Origin: Tumebacillus flagellatus
GTDB taxonomy: Bacteria > Bacillota > Bacilli > Tumebacillales > Tumebacillaceae
Assembly (NCBI RefSeq): GCF_000714935.1
Contig: NZ_JMIR01000033.1
Span: forward strand, 1-51,460
Direction of reading: 5' to 3'
DNA length: 51,460 nucleotides
A program made the translations under genes and the position numbers. Shown in pieces: positions 14,771 to 23,022 of the stretch. A model generated the notes under the pieces. It was not told the origin of the DNA, made no database searches, and saw nothing but the letters and a program-made list of their open reading frames with translations. Within the stretch, counting starts at the first letter, position 1, and every line of letters starts with the position of its first letter.

Positions 14771-15925
14771 ATGAACCAAGTGGTAGTGGATGCGTTGCAC
14801 AAACAGCTCGCCGAGGCGGGCAAATTGACGTTTGCCGAGTTTATGGCAACCGCCCTGTATCACCCGACGGCAGGGTATTACAACCGGGCGGAGATGACGA
14901 TCGGCGAGGGCGGCGATTTTTACACGTCGCCGATGGTGCATCCGATTTTTGGCGCGTGCATCGCCCGGCAAGTGCACCAATTCTGGGTGGCGCTGGGCAA
15001 GCCGTCGCCGTTTCTGGTGCTGGAGATGGGCGCGGGCGTCGGCCAACTCGCCGTCGATCTGCTGCAGACGGTGCGCGAGGCGAACCAAGAGTTTTGGGCG
15101 GCGCTGACGTACGGGATCGTCGAACAGGGCGCGCAGTTGCGCGAACGGCAGCGCGAGCGCCTCGAAGCCCGCGACCTGTTGAAAAAAGTGAACTGGTACG
15201 ACTCTCTCGACGAAGTGCCGGGAGCGGGCGAACTCGTCGGCGTGGTGTTGACCAACGAACTGTTCGACGCGCTTCCCGTGCACCGCTTGGGCAAAAGCGG
15301 CGACGGTTACGTGGAGTATTACGTCGCGGCGGACGGAGAGCGGTTTGTCGAAGCGGAAGGGCCGCTGTCCGACCCGGCGTTGGTGGAGTTGGTGGACGAA
15401 GCGACGCGGGCGCAGTTTGCGGACGGCGAGCGGTTCGCGGTCTGCCCGGCGGCGGTGGACGTCATCCGCGCGATGGGCAACTTGCTTCTGCGCGGGTTCG
15501 TGCTGACGATCGACTACGGCGACCTCGCGCCGGACGTGCACTTCCAGCACAAGCGGGCGGACGGCGTGCGCGGGTTTTACTATCAGAAGCTCACCGAGCC
15601 GCTGGAGCGTCCGGGCGAGCAGGATTTGACGGCGGACGTGGATTTTTCGCTGTTGGTTCGCAGCGGGGAGAGCGTCGGGCTGACGGAGGTCGGGTTCACC
15701 ACGCAGATGAACCTGCTCGGCGGCAACGGCATTTTGCAAAAAGCGCACGAACTGCGCAACAAGCGGTTTGATTTGATGGCGGACGCGGAGATGCACCGCA
15801 TGTTGACGCTGTTTCTGCCGCAATCGCTCGGCGATGTGTTCAAAGTGCTGATTCAAGCCAAAGGCATTCAAACGGCAGGGCTCGCCGAGCGTTTGAACGC
15901 GCTGCGATTCAAACTGGAAGAGTAG
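14771..15925 (+). CDS. Class I SAM-dependent methyltransferase, MidA/NDUFAF7-like, 384 aa
   Basis: The protein matches the MidA family, whose mitochondrial members methylate an arginine of complex I. It has the characteristic opening (L-T-F-A-E-F-M-A-T-A-L-Y-H-P), the G-D-F-Y-T-S-P strand and the SAM-binding motif LEMGAGVGQLAVDLL near residue 85. A second family motif, GVVLTNELFDALPVHR, is present near residue 157. Length is normal. AAGGAG stands eight bases before the ATG. It is first in a four-gene run with a nucleotidase, a TrxB-like flavoprotein and a NUDIX enzyme. The bacterial substrate is not known. Confidence 0.85.
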   Translation: MNQVVVDALHKQLAEAGKLTFAEFMATALYHPTAGYYNRAEMTIGEGGDFYTSPMVHPIFGACIARQVHQFWVALGKPSPFLVLEMGAGVGQLAVDLLQTVREANQEFWAALTYGIVEQGAQLRERQRERLEARDLLKKVNWYDSLDEVPGAGELVGVVLTNELFDALPVHRLGKSGDGYVEYYVAADGERFVEAEGPLSDPALVELVDEATRAQFADGERFAVCPAAVDVIRAMGNLLLRGFVLTIDYGDLAPDVHFQHKRADGVRGFYYQKLTEPLERPGEQDLTADVDFSLLVRSGESVGLTEVGFTTQMNLLGGNGILQKAHELRNKRFDLMADAEMHRMLTLFLPQSLGDVFKVLIQAKGIQTAGLAERLNALRFKLEE

Positions 15926-15964
15926 GACGTCGATGAGGAGTTCAGATGGTGGAGGGGTGCAGCA

Positions 15965-16522
15965 GTGCGAACGCTCTTGATCGACATGGATTCGGTGATC
16001 TGCGACCTGATGACCGAGTGGCATCGCCGCTACAATGCCGACTATGACGACGATCTGTCGGTCGCAAAGCTCGGCTGCTGGAAGACGGAGAAGTATGTCA
16101 AACCGGAGTGCGGGATGAAGGTGTACAACTACCTCGACGAGCCGGGGTTGTTTTTGAATTTGTCGCCGTTGCCGCAAGCGTTGGACGTGCTGGAGCGGTT
16201 GCAGAAGTCGTATGACATCTTGCTGGTCACGTCGTCGCGCACGCACGCGTACACGGAGAAAGAGCAGTGGGTGGAGAAACACTTGCCGTTTCTCGGCAAG
16301 CAGAATTTGATTTTTGCGCATCGCAAGGACATGATCCGGGGCGATCTGCTGTTTGACGACGCGCCGCACAATTTGTTGGCGTTTCAAGCGTCGGGGCGCG
16401 ACGCGGTGGCGATGGATTACCCGTACAACCGGGACGTGGAAGTCCCGCGGGTCAGCTCGTGGTTGGAATTCGAAGCATTCCTACACCGAAAGTGGGGCGA
16501 GCGGGATGAACGCGAGAACTGA
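15965..16522 (+). CDS. 5'(3')-deoxyribonucleotidase-like HAD phosphatase (NT5C family), 185 aa
   Basis: HAD-type nucleotidases of this group remove phosphate from nucleotides. The catalytic loop is L-L-I-D-M-D-S-V-I-C-D-L, with the nucleophile Asp followed two residues later by the acid/base Asp. Motif II is LLVTSSR and motif III the acidic pair LLFDDAPHN. Length fits NT5C-type enzymes. Translation starts at GTG 15965, preceded by GGAGGGG. Its last 17 bases overlap the start of the flavoprotein gene, so the two are co-translated. Confidence 0.8.
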   Translation: MRTLLIDMDSVICDLMTEWHRRYNADYDDDLSVAKLGCWKTEKYVKPECGMKVYNYLDEPGLFLNLSPLPQALDVLERLQKSYDILLVTSSRTHAYTEKEQWVEKHLPFLGKQNLIFAHRKDMIRGDLLFDDAPHNLLAFQASGRDAVAMDYPYNRDVEVPRVSSWLEFEAFLHRKWGERDEREN

Positions 16523-17465
16523 TGTGCTGATCCTCGGCGGCGGACCGGCCGGTCTGTCGGCGGCGATCTGGTGCAAGCGGCTCGGGATGGAACATCTCTT
16601 ACTGGAGCAGGCGGAAGAGCTCGGCGGTCAATTGCACGTGATTCACAACGAGATTTTCGACTATCCCGGACTCTGGGCGGCAAACGGCTTGGAAGTCAAG
16701 CGCGTGTTTGAAGAGAACGTGCGCCGAGTCGGCTGTGCGCTGCAGACAGGCGCAAAAGTGCTGGCGATCGACGTCGCCCAAGGAGTGCTGTGGTGGCAGT
16801 TGCCGGAGCAGCGCGGCACGCGGGACGTTTCGGAGTTGCGCTTTCAGAGTCTGATCCTCGCCACGGGTTCTGCCGACCGCCGCTTGGGCGTGCCGGGAGA
16901 AGCGGAGATGATCGAGCGCGGCGAAGTGTACTCGGCCTCGCGCGACCGTGGATTTTTTTCCGGAAAAAAAGTCGCGGTGGCCGGCGGGGGAGACCGCGCG
17001 CTCGAAGGGGCGTTGCTGCTTGCCGACAGCGGAGCCCATGTGACGCTGATCCATCGTTCGGAGCGGTTTCGCGCCCGCCGCGAGTTTCGTTCGCGGGTGA
17101 TGGGCCATCCGGGAATTGAACTGCTGACGTATGCACAAGTGACAGGCGTGCTCGGGACGGAACGCGTGACCGGCGTTGAAGTGATGCTTTCCGGCGGTGA
17201 ACGGCGGCGGCTGGCGGCGGAAGCGCTGTTTGTCCGCGTGGGGGTGGAGCCGAATTCGCACCTCGTGCGCGGGCAGGTCGAGACGGACGAGGACGGGTTC
17301 GTGAAAGTGGATGAAGTGGGGCAGACGTCGGCGGAAACGGTGTTTGCCGTCGGCGATGTGTGCACGCGGCCGGTCTATTCGAGCATCGCCAAAGCGGTGG
17401 GGCACGGCATGACGGCAGCCAAACATCTGTCGGTGATCTTGGCGGAGAGGAGGGAGAGTTCATGA
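16506..17465 (+). CDS. Thioredoxin-reductase-like FAD/NAD(P) flavoprotein without the CxxC pair, 319 aa
   Basis: The fold is that of TrxB: FAD motif LILGGGPAGLSAA at residues 8-20, NAD(P) motif VAVAGGGDRALEGALLLAD at 157-175 and the second FAD motif VFAVGDVCTRP near the C-terminus. In true thioredoxin reductases a CATC redox pair follows a Tyr just before the NADPH domain. Here the equivalent place reads Y-S-A-S-R (142-146), so both cysteines are lost and it cannot reduce thioredoxin in the usual way. It may be a ferredoxin/flavodoxin reductase-like or other disulfide reductase relative. It starts at ATG 16506 inside the end of the nucleotidase gene and overlaps the NUDIX gene by four bases. 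Confidence 0.8.
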   Translation: MNARTDVLILGGGPAGLSAAIWCKRLGMEHLLLEQAEELGGQLHVIHNEIFDYPGLWAANGLEVKRVFEENVRRVGCALQTGAKVLAIDVAQGVLWWQLPEQRGTRDVSELRFQSLILATGSADRRLGVPGEAEMIERGEVYSASRDRGFFSGKKVAVAGGGDRALEGALLLADSGAHVTLIHRSERFRARREFRSRVMGHPGIELLTYAQVTGVLGTERVTGVEVMLSGGERRRLAAEALFVRVGVEPNSHLVRGQVETDEDGFVKVDEVGQTSAETVFAVGDVCTRPVYSSIAKAVGHGMTAAKHLSVILAERRESS

Positions 17466-17959
17466 CGTATGAATTTGGCGGAGCGTATCCGGGGCAGCGC
17501 GTGCGCTTGACGTTTGACGAGCGGGAGTTTGCCGATCCGGGGTACGTGTTGGTGTTTGCGTTTTACGAGGGGCAGTTGTTGCTGACGCGCCATCAGCGGC
17601 GCGGTTGGGAAGTGCCCGGCGGGACGCGGGAGGCGCACGAATGGCCGATTCAGACCGCCGTGCGGGAAGTGTTTGAAGAGACCGGCGCGGAGCTGGCGGC
17701 GATTGAACCGATCGGGCAGTACGCCATCGAGTTGGAGGGAACGCCTCCGTTTGTGAAGACGATCTACGTGGCGCGCATCGCGCGGATGCATGCGATTCCG
17801 ATCGGGTTTGAGACGGAAGAAGCCCGGTTGTTCGCCACGCCTCCGACGCCGGAGGAAGTGCGGGACGGCGAGGGATTCTCTCCGATTCTGCAAGATGACG
17901 TGTATCCGCTTGCGTTGGAGCGCGTGTTGGCGCATCGGTTTGCGCAGATGTCCAAGTAA
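17462..17959 (+). CDS. NUDIX hydrolase, 165 aa
   Basis: NUDIX enzymes cleave nucleoside diphosphates linked to another group. The signature is present around residues 57-80: P-G-G-T-R-E-A-H-E-W-P-I, then AVREVFEETGAEL, which keeps the R-E-x-x-E-E-x-G metal-binding core. The layout resembles YtkD-type 8-oxo-dGTPase/NTP pyrophosphatases, but the substrate is open. The start is fixed by an ATGA overlap with the flavoprotein stop. It is the last gene of the midA operon and is followed by a terminator. Confidence 0.88.
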   Translation: MTYEFGGAYPGQRVRLTFDEREFADPGYVLVFAFYEGQLLLTRHQRRGWEVPGGTREAHEWPIQTAVREVFEETGAELAAIEPIGQYAIELEGTPPFVKTIYVARIARMHAIPIGFETEEARLFATPPTPEEVRDGEGFSPILQDDVYPLALERVLAHRFAQMSK

Positions 17960-17975
17960 GAACCGTTTACGAGCA

Positions 17976-18003
17976 GAGCCATCCGGGGGCGGGTGGCTTT
18001 TTT
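17976..18003 (+). terminator. Terminator of the midA operon
   Basis: AGCCATCC pairs with GGGTGGCT and leads into six T residues. Confidence 0.75.
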
Positions 18004-18055
18004 GCTAGAGGCGGGGCATTGCGCGGGAAATATTTTTTCGACAGGAGTGGTGGAG

Positions 18056-19318
18056 ATGGCGGAACAGTGGCTGAAACAGATGGCGCAAGACGCGGCGGAG
18101 TTGGAGACGCCGATGGTGGTGGTGCATCGGGAGAAGCTGGTGCAGAACGTGGAGGAAATGGCTGAATTTGCGCGTCGACACGGCGTTCGATTGCGCCCGC
18201 ACTTGAAGACGCACAAGACGTGGGAGATCGCCGAGATGCAATTGGCGGCGGGGGCAGTCGGGCTGACGTGCGCCAAACTCGGGGAGGCGCACGTGTTTTT
18301 GGAACGGGGGGCCAAGGACGTGCTGGTGGCGTACCCGTTGGTGGGGCCGAAGATTTCGCGGCTGTTTCAGTTGATGGCGCAATTTCCCGAGGCGGTGGTG
18401 CAGACGCTGACGGGCGAGTTGGCGCACGCTCGGGCGCTTTCCGAAGCGGCGACGGCGCACGGGGAGCGGCTGAAGCTGTGGATCAAGGTGGACTCCGGGC
18501 TGAAGCGGGTCGGTGTGGAACCCGGCGAGGCGGCGGCGCAACTCTACCGCGACGTGATCCGACTGCCGGGGGTGGAGGTACAGGGGTTCCTGACGCACGC
18601 GGGGCATGCGTATGGCGCAGAGAGCCACGAGCGGGTGAGGGCAATAGGAGAATACGAAGCACAGTGCCTTCTTGATACTGCGCAGATGGTAAAAAAACAA
18701 CAGCTGTTGGCTGAACGCGAAGTCGTCTGCGAGGGTGAAAATAGCGCCCGTGCAGGTGGCGAATCTGCTGATTGCACAGGTGCTGCAAGCGTTGGATGGA
18801 ATGTCGAAGAGAGGGGGCCATTTAGCGGCTCCTCTCTCGCCATCTCCGTCGGCTCAACCCCGACCGTTCGCATCTCGGGTGCCGTTGCCGGCGTGACAGA
18901 AATTCGGCCGGGGAACTATGTGTTCAACGACGCCACGCAGATTCGGCTGGGCGCTGCGACGGAGGAAACCTGCTCCCTCCGCGTTCTGAGCCGGGTGGTA
19001 TCCCGACCGGCTCCCGACCGAATCGTCATCGACGCGGGAGCCAAGACGCTGGCGTTGGACCGCGGGGCGCACGGCAGCGACGCGTTGCAAGGCTACGGCT
19101 TGGTTGTCGGCTATGAGCACGCGGTGATCGAACGCCTCTCCGAAGAACACGGTGTCGTCCGCATCCCGTCCGACAGCCGCATCCAAGTCGGCGACGTGCT
19201 GGAAATCATCCCGAACCACTCCTGCCCGGTCGCCAACCTCACCGACAACTTGCATGTACTCAATCAGGACGGCTCCTTGTCTGTGTGGCGGGTCATTGCA
19301 CGCGGACAAACCATCTAG
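18056..19318 (+). CDS. D-threonine aldolase / D-serine dehydratase-like PLP enzyme, 420 aa
   Basis: This is a fold-type III PLP enzyme with an alanine-racemase-like barrel. The cofactor lysine is in LRPHLKTHKTWEIA near residue 59. The C-terminal domain has the metal-site motif IPNHSCPVANL (His and Cys) of D-threonine aldolases and D-serine dehydratases. AGGAG precedes ATG 18056. It is about 40-45 residues longer than usual because of an insertion at about residues 220-265, between HAGHAYGAESHERV and the conserved V-G-S-T-P-T. The inserted part is Gly/Ser/Glu-rich and low in predicted structure. The reaction is probably retro-aldol cleavage of D-threonine-type substrates or D-serine deamination. 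Confidence 0.8.
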   Translation: MAEQWLKQMAQDAAELETPMVVVHREKLVQNVEEMAEFARRHGVRLRPHLKTHKTWEIAEMQLAAGAVGLTCAKLGEAHVFLERGAKDVLVAYPLVGPKISRLFQLMAQFPEAVVQTLTGELAHARALSEAATAHGERLKLWIKVDSGLKRVGVEPGEAAAQLYRDVIRLPGVEVQGFLTHAGHAYGAESHERVRAIGEYEAQCLLDTAQMVKKQQLLAEREVVCEGENSARAGGESADCTGAASVGWNVEERGPFSGSSLAISVGSTPTVRISGAVAGVTEIRPGNYVFNDATQIRLGAATEETCSLRVLSRVVSRPAPDRIVIDAGAKTLALDRGAHGSDALQGYGLVVGYEHAVIERLSEEHGVVRIPSDSRIQVGDVLEIIPNHSCPVANLTDNLHVLNQDGSLSVWRVIARGQTI

Positions 19319-19365
19319 TACACTGGAAAAGTAAGAGATTCCCAAAAAAAGCGAGGGCACACGCC

Positions 19366-19659
19366 ATGATCACCATCGACATCTCCCGCGATGCCGTCGA
19401 GCGCATCGAGTTCTTGCAAGCCAAGGACGACCGCGACGACCTCGGGGCGCGCATCTTCTGCGTCCCCGGCTGAGGCGGTCCCCTCTATAAATTGGCTCTG
19501 GATGAGCCAAAACCGCGCGATACACAAGTAGAGGAAGCGGGCATTCGGTTCCTCTTCGACTCGAAAACGGTCACGCTCGTCGGCGAACTTGTCATCGACT
19601 ACGACGACGTCGAAGGCTTCACGATCTACGACGAAGCAGTTCCCCGTTCAAATTGCTGA
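19366..19659 (+). CDS. HesB/IscA-like protein with in-frame UGA (candidate selenoprotein), 97 codons
   Basis: The frame from ATG 19366 reads as a HesB-like domain (I-T-I-D-I-S-R-D-A-V-E-R-I, then LGARIFCVPG), meets TGA at 19471-19473, and continues in the same frame with G-G-P-L-Y-K-L-A-L-D-E-P-K to a TGA at 19657. The UGA falls at codon 36, where HesB-like relatives have the conserved Cys of a G-C-G-G-P motif. Both halves are undamaged and together give the family's usual length of about 100 residues. HesB-like selenoproteins are known in bacteria. A stem-loop with GG in its apical loop begins straight after the UGA. I therefore call a likely UGA-encoded selenocysteine; a recent nonsense mutation is the alternative. 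Whether the genome has selABCD cannot be seen here. Confidence 0.55.
19474..19516 (+). promoter_or_regulatory. SECIS-like stem-loop after the UGA codon
   Basis: Immediately 3' of the UGA, GCGGT (19475-19479) pairs with ACCGC (19512-19516), and within it GGCTC (19494-19498) pairs with GAGCC (19504-19508), closing a 5-base loop TGGAT. The apical loop starts 26 bases after the UGA and has a G in its first two positions, which fits the general rules for bacterial SECIS elements. The large internal loop between the two stems is a weakness. Confidence 0.45.
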
Positions 19660-19720
19660 ATGAACGGCTGATTCAACCGAAATTGACCCGCCATCTGACC
19701 CAACTGGAGAGTGGACGCAC

Positions 19721-20590
19721 ATGAAGCTGCTTGACGCCACACCTGCATTTCTTGAGTTGTACGACCGCGAAGCATCTCTGACGTTGGAAGACTTGGAGGC
19801 GTACTACAGCCAATTTCCCAATCTGTTCCGCGACATCTACTTCAATGGCCATTGCCCGCACACTCCGGAACGCCTCCAAGCCGCTCTGGAGCGCTATCCG
19901 GAGCATATCGACCGCATGCGCCGCGTCATCGCGCAGCTGCCGGCGATCTTAGAAGAGTGCGCCGAAGCGATGTCGTTGTACCTCAACGTGGAATTTGCTG
20001 TGGACGCGACGATGCTCGTCGGCGCGTACGGCTCCAACGCTTGGGTGTCGCACAGCCGCAAGCTCTACTTCGCCGTCGAAAAGCTCTCCGACGACCCTCA
20101 GCATCTGCGCGCCATCGTCACGCACGAGTTGGGCCATGCATTCCACTTTCACATGTTGGCGCAAGCGGGGATGGACTGGAGCAAGATCAAGTGGGATGGA
20201 CACACGTCGCTGTATTTCGAAGGCATCGCCACGTACTTGACCCTGCGACTCGTCCCCGGCTTGGCAGACTGGGAGTACTTCTCCTACGGCGAAGAGTACG
20301 GCGGCGAACCGTGGCTGAATTTCTGCCGCGCACACGAAGCCGAAATCCGCCAACGCTTCACGGACGACTTGCCAGCCTACACGTTCGAGTCGGAACGCGA
20401 ATGGTTCCGGCTCAGCGGCGGTCGCCACTTCGGGCACATCCGCCTCGGGTACTACTTGGGCACCGAATTCGTCAAAGCGCTCACCAAAACGCACACGCTC
20501 CACGAAACCATGACGTTCTGGGCGAGGGAAGAGCTCCCGCCGAAAGTCCACACGTGGTTGGAACGCATGAAAAAAACGCCCACCGCATAA
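19721..20590 (+). CDS. Predicted zinc metallopeptidase-like protein (gluzincin motif), 289 aa
   Basis: The zinc site reads V-T-H-E-L-G-H-A-F-H-F-H near residue 141 (HExxH), and 30-odd residues later EGIATYLTLRL supplies the glutamate ligand typical of gluzincins. No signal peptide is visible, so it is probably cytoplasmic. I cannot name the family with certainty; it looks like a conserved hypothetical peptidase of the DUF2268/aminopeptidase type. A GGAG lies eleven bases before the ATG. It follows the HesB-like gene by about 60 bases. Its 3' end runs into the tandem terminator repeats. Confidence 0.7.
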   Translation: MKLLDATPAFLELYDREASLTLEDLEAYYSQFPNLFRDIYFNGHCPHTPERLQAALERYPEHIDRMRRVIAQLPAILEECAEAMSLYLNVEFAVDATMLVGAYGSNAWVSHSRKLYFAVEKLSDDPQHLRAIVTHELGHAFHFHMLAQAGMDWSKIKWDGHTSLYFEGIATYLTLRLVPGLADWEYFSYGEEYGGEPWLNFCRAHEAEIRQRFTDDLPAYTFESEREWFRLSGGRHFGHIRLGYYLGTEFVKALTKTHTLHETMTFWAREELPPKVHTWLERMKKTPTA

Positions 20591-20593
20591 CGC

Positions 20594-20722
20594 GGGGGGC
20601 GTTTTTCGTGAGCAAGAGGCTCCTTAGCGCGGGGGCGTTTTTTTGTGAGCAAGAGGCTCCTTAGCGCGGGGGCGTTTTTCGTGAGCAAGAGGCTCCTTAG
20701 CGCGGGGGCGTTTTTTTCATAA
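20594..20722. repeat. Three-and-a-half tandem copies of a 36-37 bp terminator-like unit
   Basis: The unit, GGGGGCGTTTTT then CGTGAGCAAGAGGCTCC then TTAGCGC, is repeated with a period of 36-37 bases, and the G-run/T-run recurs at about 20,601, 20,637, 20,674 and 20,710. Each copy holds a GAGC-AAGAG-GCTC hairpin. The first copy pairs with the end of the upstream gene (AAAAACGCCC with GGGCGTTTTT) to form an intrinsic terminator, and the last copy lies inside the 3' end of the histidine-kinase gene. It separates two convergent genes. It probably arose by slippage duplication of a terminator. Confidence 0.8.
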
Positions 20723-22151
20723 GCAAGCGGAACGTTGTGCCGTGCTCGTCCGATTTCACCAAGACCAGATCTCCGCCCTGACCGCGAGCGAGCAATCGCG
20801 ACAAGTGCAAGCCCAGTCCCAGTCCGTGGCTTCCGCGCGGACGCTCTTGCCCGCGGAAGAAGCGCTCGAAGATATAGGGCTGCTCCTCTTCGAGAATGCC
20901 GGTTCCGTTGTCCGCCACATCGAGCGCGACCCGCTCGTCCTGCACGTCGACGGTCAAGCGCATCTCAAGCGGCGTGTCCAACGTGGGGCGGGCGTGCTTG
21001 GAGTTGCTCAGCAAGTTGAGCAGCACTTGGCGCAACGCGCCAGCGTCGCCGCTGACCCAGACCGGCCCCGGCGGCAGTTCGCGTTGAAACTCCACCGACG
21101 CAAACGGCGGCAACACGCTCAACTGCTGGATCACTTCCTCGACCAGCGCGACGAGATCGACTTTCTGCCGCGTGAATTCCTGCGCCCCGGTTTCCAGCGC
21201 CGACACGTGCAACAGTTGCTCCACCATGCTTTGCAACCGCTTCGACTCGTCAAGCGAGATCTGCAGGAACTCGTCCGCTTCTTCGTTCGTGACGACTTTG
21301 CTTTGCACCGCTTGAATCATGCCGCGAATCGACGTGATCGGCGTGCGCAACTCGTGTGAAATCCCGGCGAGCAAGTCGGTGCGCATCTGCTCCAACTGCC
21401 GCAAGCGCGTCGCCATGTTGTGGAACGAGGTCAAGAGCTGCTGCAGTTCTTTTTCCTTCACGCCTGCGGGCAGCACCGGGTTGTACCCGCCCTCGGCGAT
21501 CTGCTGCGCCGCGCGGGCGAGTTGGCGCAAGGGGCGGGTCATGCGCCTGGAGAGCACATAGATGAACAACCACCCCGCCAGCGCCACGCCGATGATCAAC
21601 ATCACCACCACGCCGAATTGGCGGGTGACATGAGGGATCGCTACATCCTTTGGCAACATCAAATAGAGCGCGTACGTTTTGTTGTCGGACATTTGCACGG
21701 GAACCCCGACGCGCAGCCAATTTTCCTGATCCGTTTCGATTTCCTCATGCAACACGTTGTTTTTCAAAACGGTCGCCCGCTTCTTGGACTCGCGGCGCAC
21801 TTCGTCCGGGAGGTCGGGGTTCTGGCCTTTGAGAAAAACCAACTCATGACCTTGTTCATCGAAGACTTGCAAGATGAATTTTTCGTTGCGTAACTCGCGG
21901 TACGGACGAAGATTTTTGAGCGACCCCGCCGCATCAATCGTTTGACCGATCGAATCGGCCAACTGGGTGGCGCGCACCTCCATCATCTCATACGCTTGGC
22001 TGTAGGCGTTGGACTGTAACCAGACCACGGCAAGCACGGCGAGAAACGCCAAGCTCCCGAACAACACCAACAGATACTGCCACGTCCAATACGTCAAAAG
22101 CGGAACCGGCACGCCGTCCCGTCGTCGAAACATCTGCCACAGGCTACGCAC
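20697..22151 (-). CDS. Two-component sensor histidine kinase (HAMP, HisKA, HATPase), 484 aa
   Basis: A membrane sensor of the OmpR-partner type. Transmembrane segments lie at about residues 26-47 (YLLVLFGSLAFLAVLAVVWL) and 180-205, enclosing an extracellular sensor domain of about 130 residues. Then come HAMP (LSRRMTRPLRQLARAAQQIA), HisKA with the phospho-His in GISHELRTPITSIRG, and the ATPase N, G1 and G2 boxes (NLLSNSKHA, DNGTGI, GLGLGLHL). It overlaps the upstream response-regulator gene by eight bases. The C-terminal K-K-T-P-P-R is encoded within the tandem terminator repeat, so the end of the protein may have been altered by repeat expansion. The signal is unknown. Confidence 0.9.
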   Translation of the reverse strand: MRSLWQMFRRRDGVPVPLLTYWTWQYLLVLFGSLAFLAVLAVVWLQSNAYSQAYEMMEVRATQLADSIGQTIDAAGSLKNLRPYRELRNEKFILQVFDEQGHELVFLKGQNPDLPDEVRRESKKRATVLKNNVLHEEIETDQENWLRVGVPVQMSDNKTYALYLMLPKDVAIPHVTRQFGVVVMLIIGVALAGWLFIYVLSRRMTRPLRQLARAAQQIAEGGYNPVLPAGVKEKELQQLLTSFHNMATRLRQLEQMRTDLLAGISHELRTPITSIRGMIQAVQSKVVTNEEADEFLQISLDESKRLQSMVEQLLHVSALETGAQEFTRQKVDLVALVEEVIQQLSVLPPFASVEFQRELPPGPVWVSGDAGALRQVLLNLLSNSKHARPTLDTPLEMRLTVDVQDERVALDVADNGTGILEEEQPYIFERFFRGQERPRGSHGLGLGLHLSRLLARGQGGDLVLVKSDEHGTTFRLLMKKTPPR

Positions 22152-22818
22152 GGAGCATGTACCCCATGCCGCGGATCGTCACGATCTCGCCGTCCTCGTT
22201 CGGCCAGTTGCGAAGCGATTGGCGCAATCGTTTCACCGCCACATCGACCGCGCGGTCTCCGCCTTCGTAATCAAAGCCCCACACGCGGTCGAGCAGCTGG
22301 CTGCGCGTGAAGCTTTGGTTGGGATGGCGTACGAAGAACGCCAGCAAGTCCCAGTCCCGCGGGGCGAGCGTCACCGCATCGCCGCCGACGGTGATCGAGC
22401 GGGCAGTGAAGTCGACGGTCAGAGAGCCGACCCGCACGAGATTGCTTTCCACCAACGCCGGCGGTCGCCGGAGCACCGCTTGCACGCGCGCCACGACTTC
22501 ATCGGGATCAAACGGCTTCGGGATGTAATCGTCCGCTCCGTTTTGCAACCCGCGCAGGCGGTCGGTCACGTCGCCTCGTGCCGTCAACATGATCACCGGG
22601 GTCGACCCCTGTTTGCGAATCTCTTCCAACACGCCCCACCCGTTCAGCCGGGGCAAATTGATATCGAGCAACACCAGCGCCGGGCGCAACTGGGCAAACG
22701 CCACCAACGCCTCTTCGCCGTCCATGGCGGCTTCCGCATGATAACCCGCTTGGTTCAAGTACGCTTGCAGCAAGCGCACGATCGGTTTTTCATCCTCTAC
22801 GATCAAAATCGTTTGCAT
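22144..22818 (-). CDS. OmpR/PhoB-family response regulator, 224 aa
   Basis: The receiver domain has the acidic pair (V-E-D-E), the phospho-acceptor Asp in LVLLDINLPRLNG near residue 52, the Thr in MLTARGD and the Lys in YIPKPFDPDE. The C-terminal winged helix carries LAPRDWDLLAFFVRHPNQ and VDVAVKRLRQSL, followed by the usual TIRGMGYML ending. It is the first gene of the pair with the histidine kinase and is probably autoregulated. The target genes are not evident from the neighbourhood. Confidence 0.92.
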   Translation of the reverse strand: MQTILIVEDEKPIVRLLQAYLNQAGYHAEAAMDGEEALVAFAQLRPALVLLDINLPRLNGWGVLEEIRKQGSTPVIMLTARGDVTDRLRGLQNGADDYIPKPFDPDEVVARVQAVLRRPPALVESNLVRVGSLTVDFTARSITVGGDAVTLAPRDWDLLAFFVRHPNQSFTRSQLLDRVWGFDYEGGDRAVDVAVKRLRQSLRNWPNEDGEIVTIRGMGYMLRA

Positions 22819-23022
22819 CTTTCGAACTCCTCGTCACATATCGTTCTCTCCTTAGTGTATCAAAACCGCCCGTCTAGAAAAACTGCCCTTGCCGAATGTC
22901 TGGACACACTCCCAACACAAAACACACGTATAATTTTCCTTATTAAAAGGTAAACTAACATACTATGAGTGTGTCGAAGATATTGTCAAATTTTGTCAGG
23001 TGATAGATGGGAGGACTCGAAA

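Noticed and set aside
19366-19659. Frameshift explanation for the broken HesB-like frame
   Set aside because: Both parts are in the same frame and full length without any indel; only the single TGA interrupts them, so a UGA-Sec codon or nonsense change is the simpler reading.
20594-20722. CRISPR array
   Set aside because: The units are contiguous tandem copies with no unique spacers and no cas genes nearby; they are duplicated terminators.
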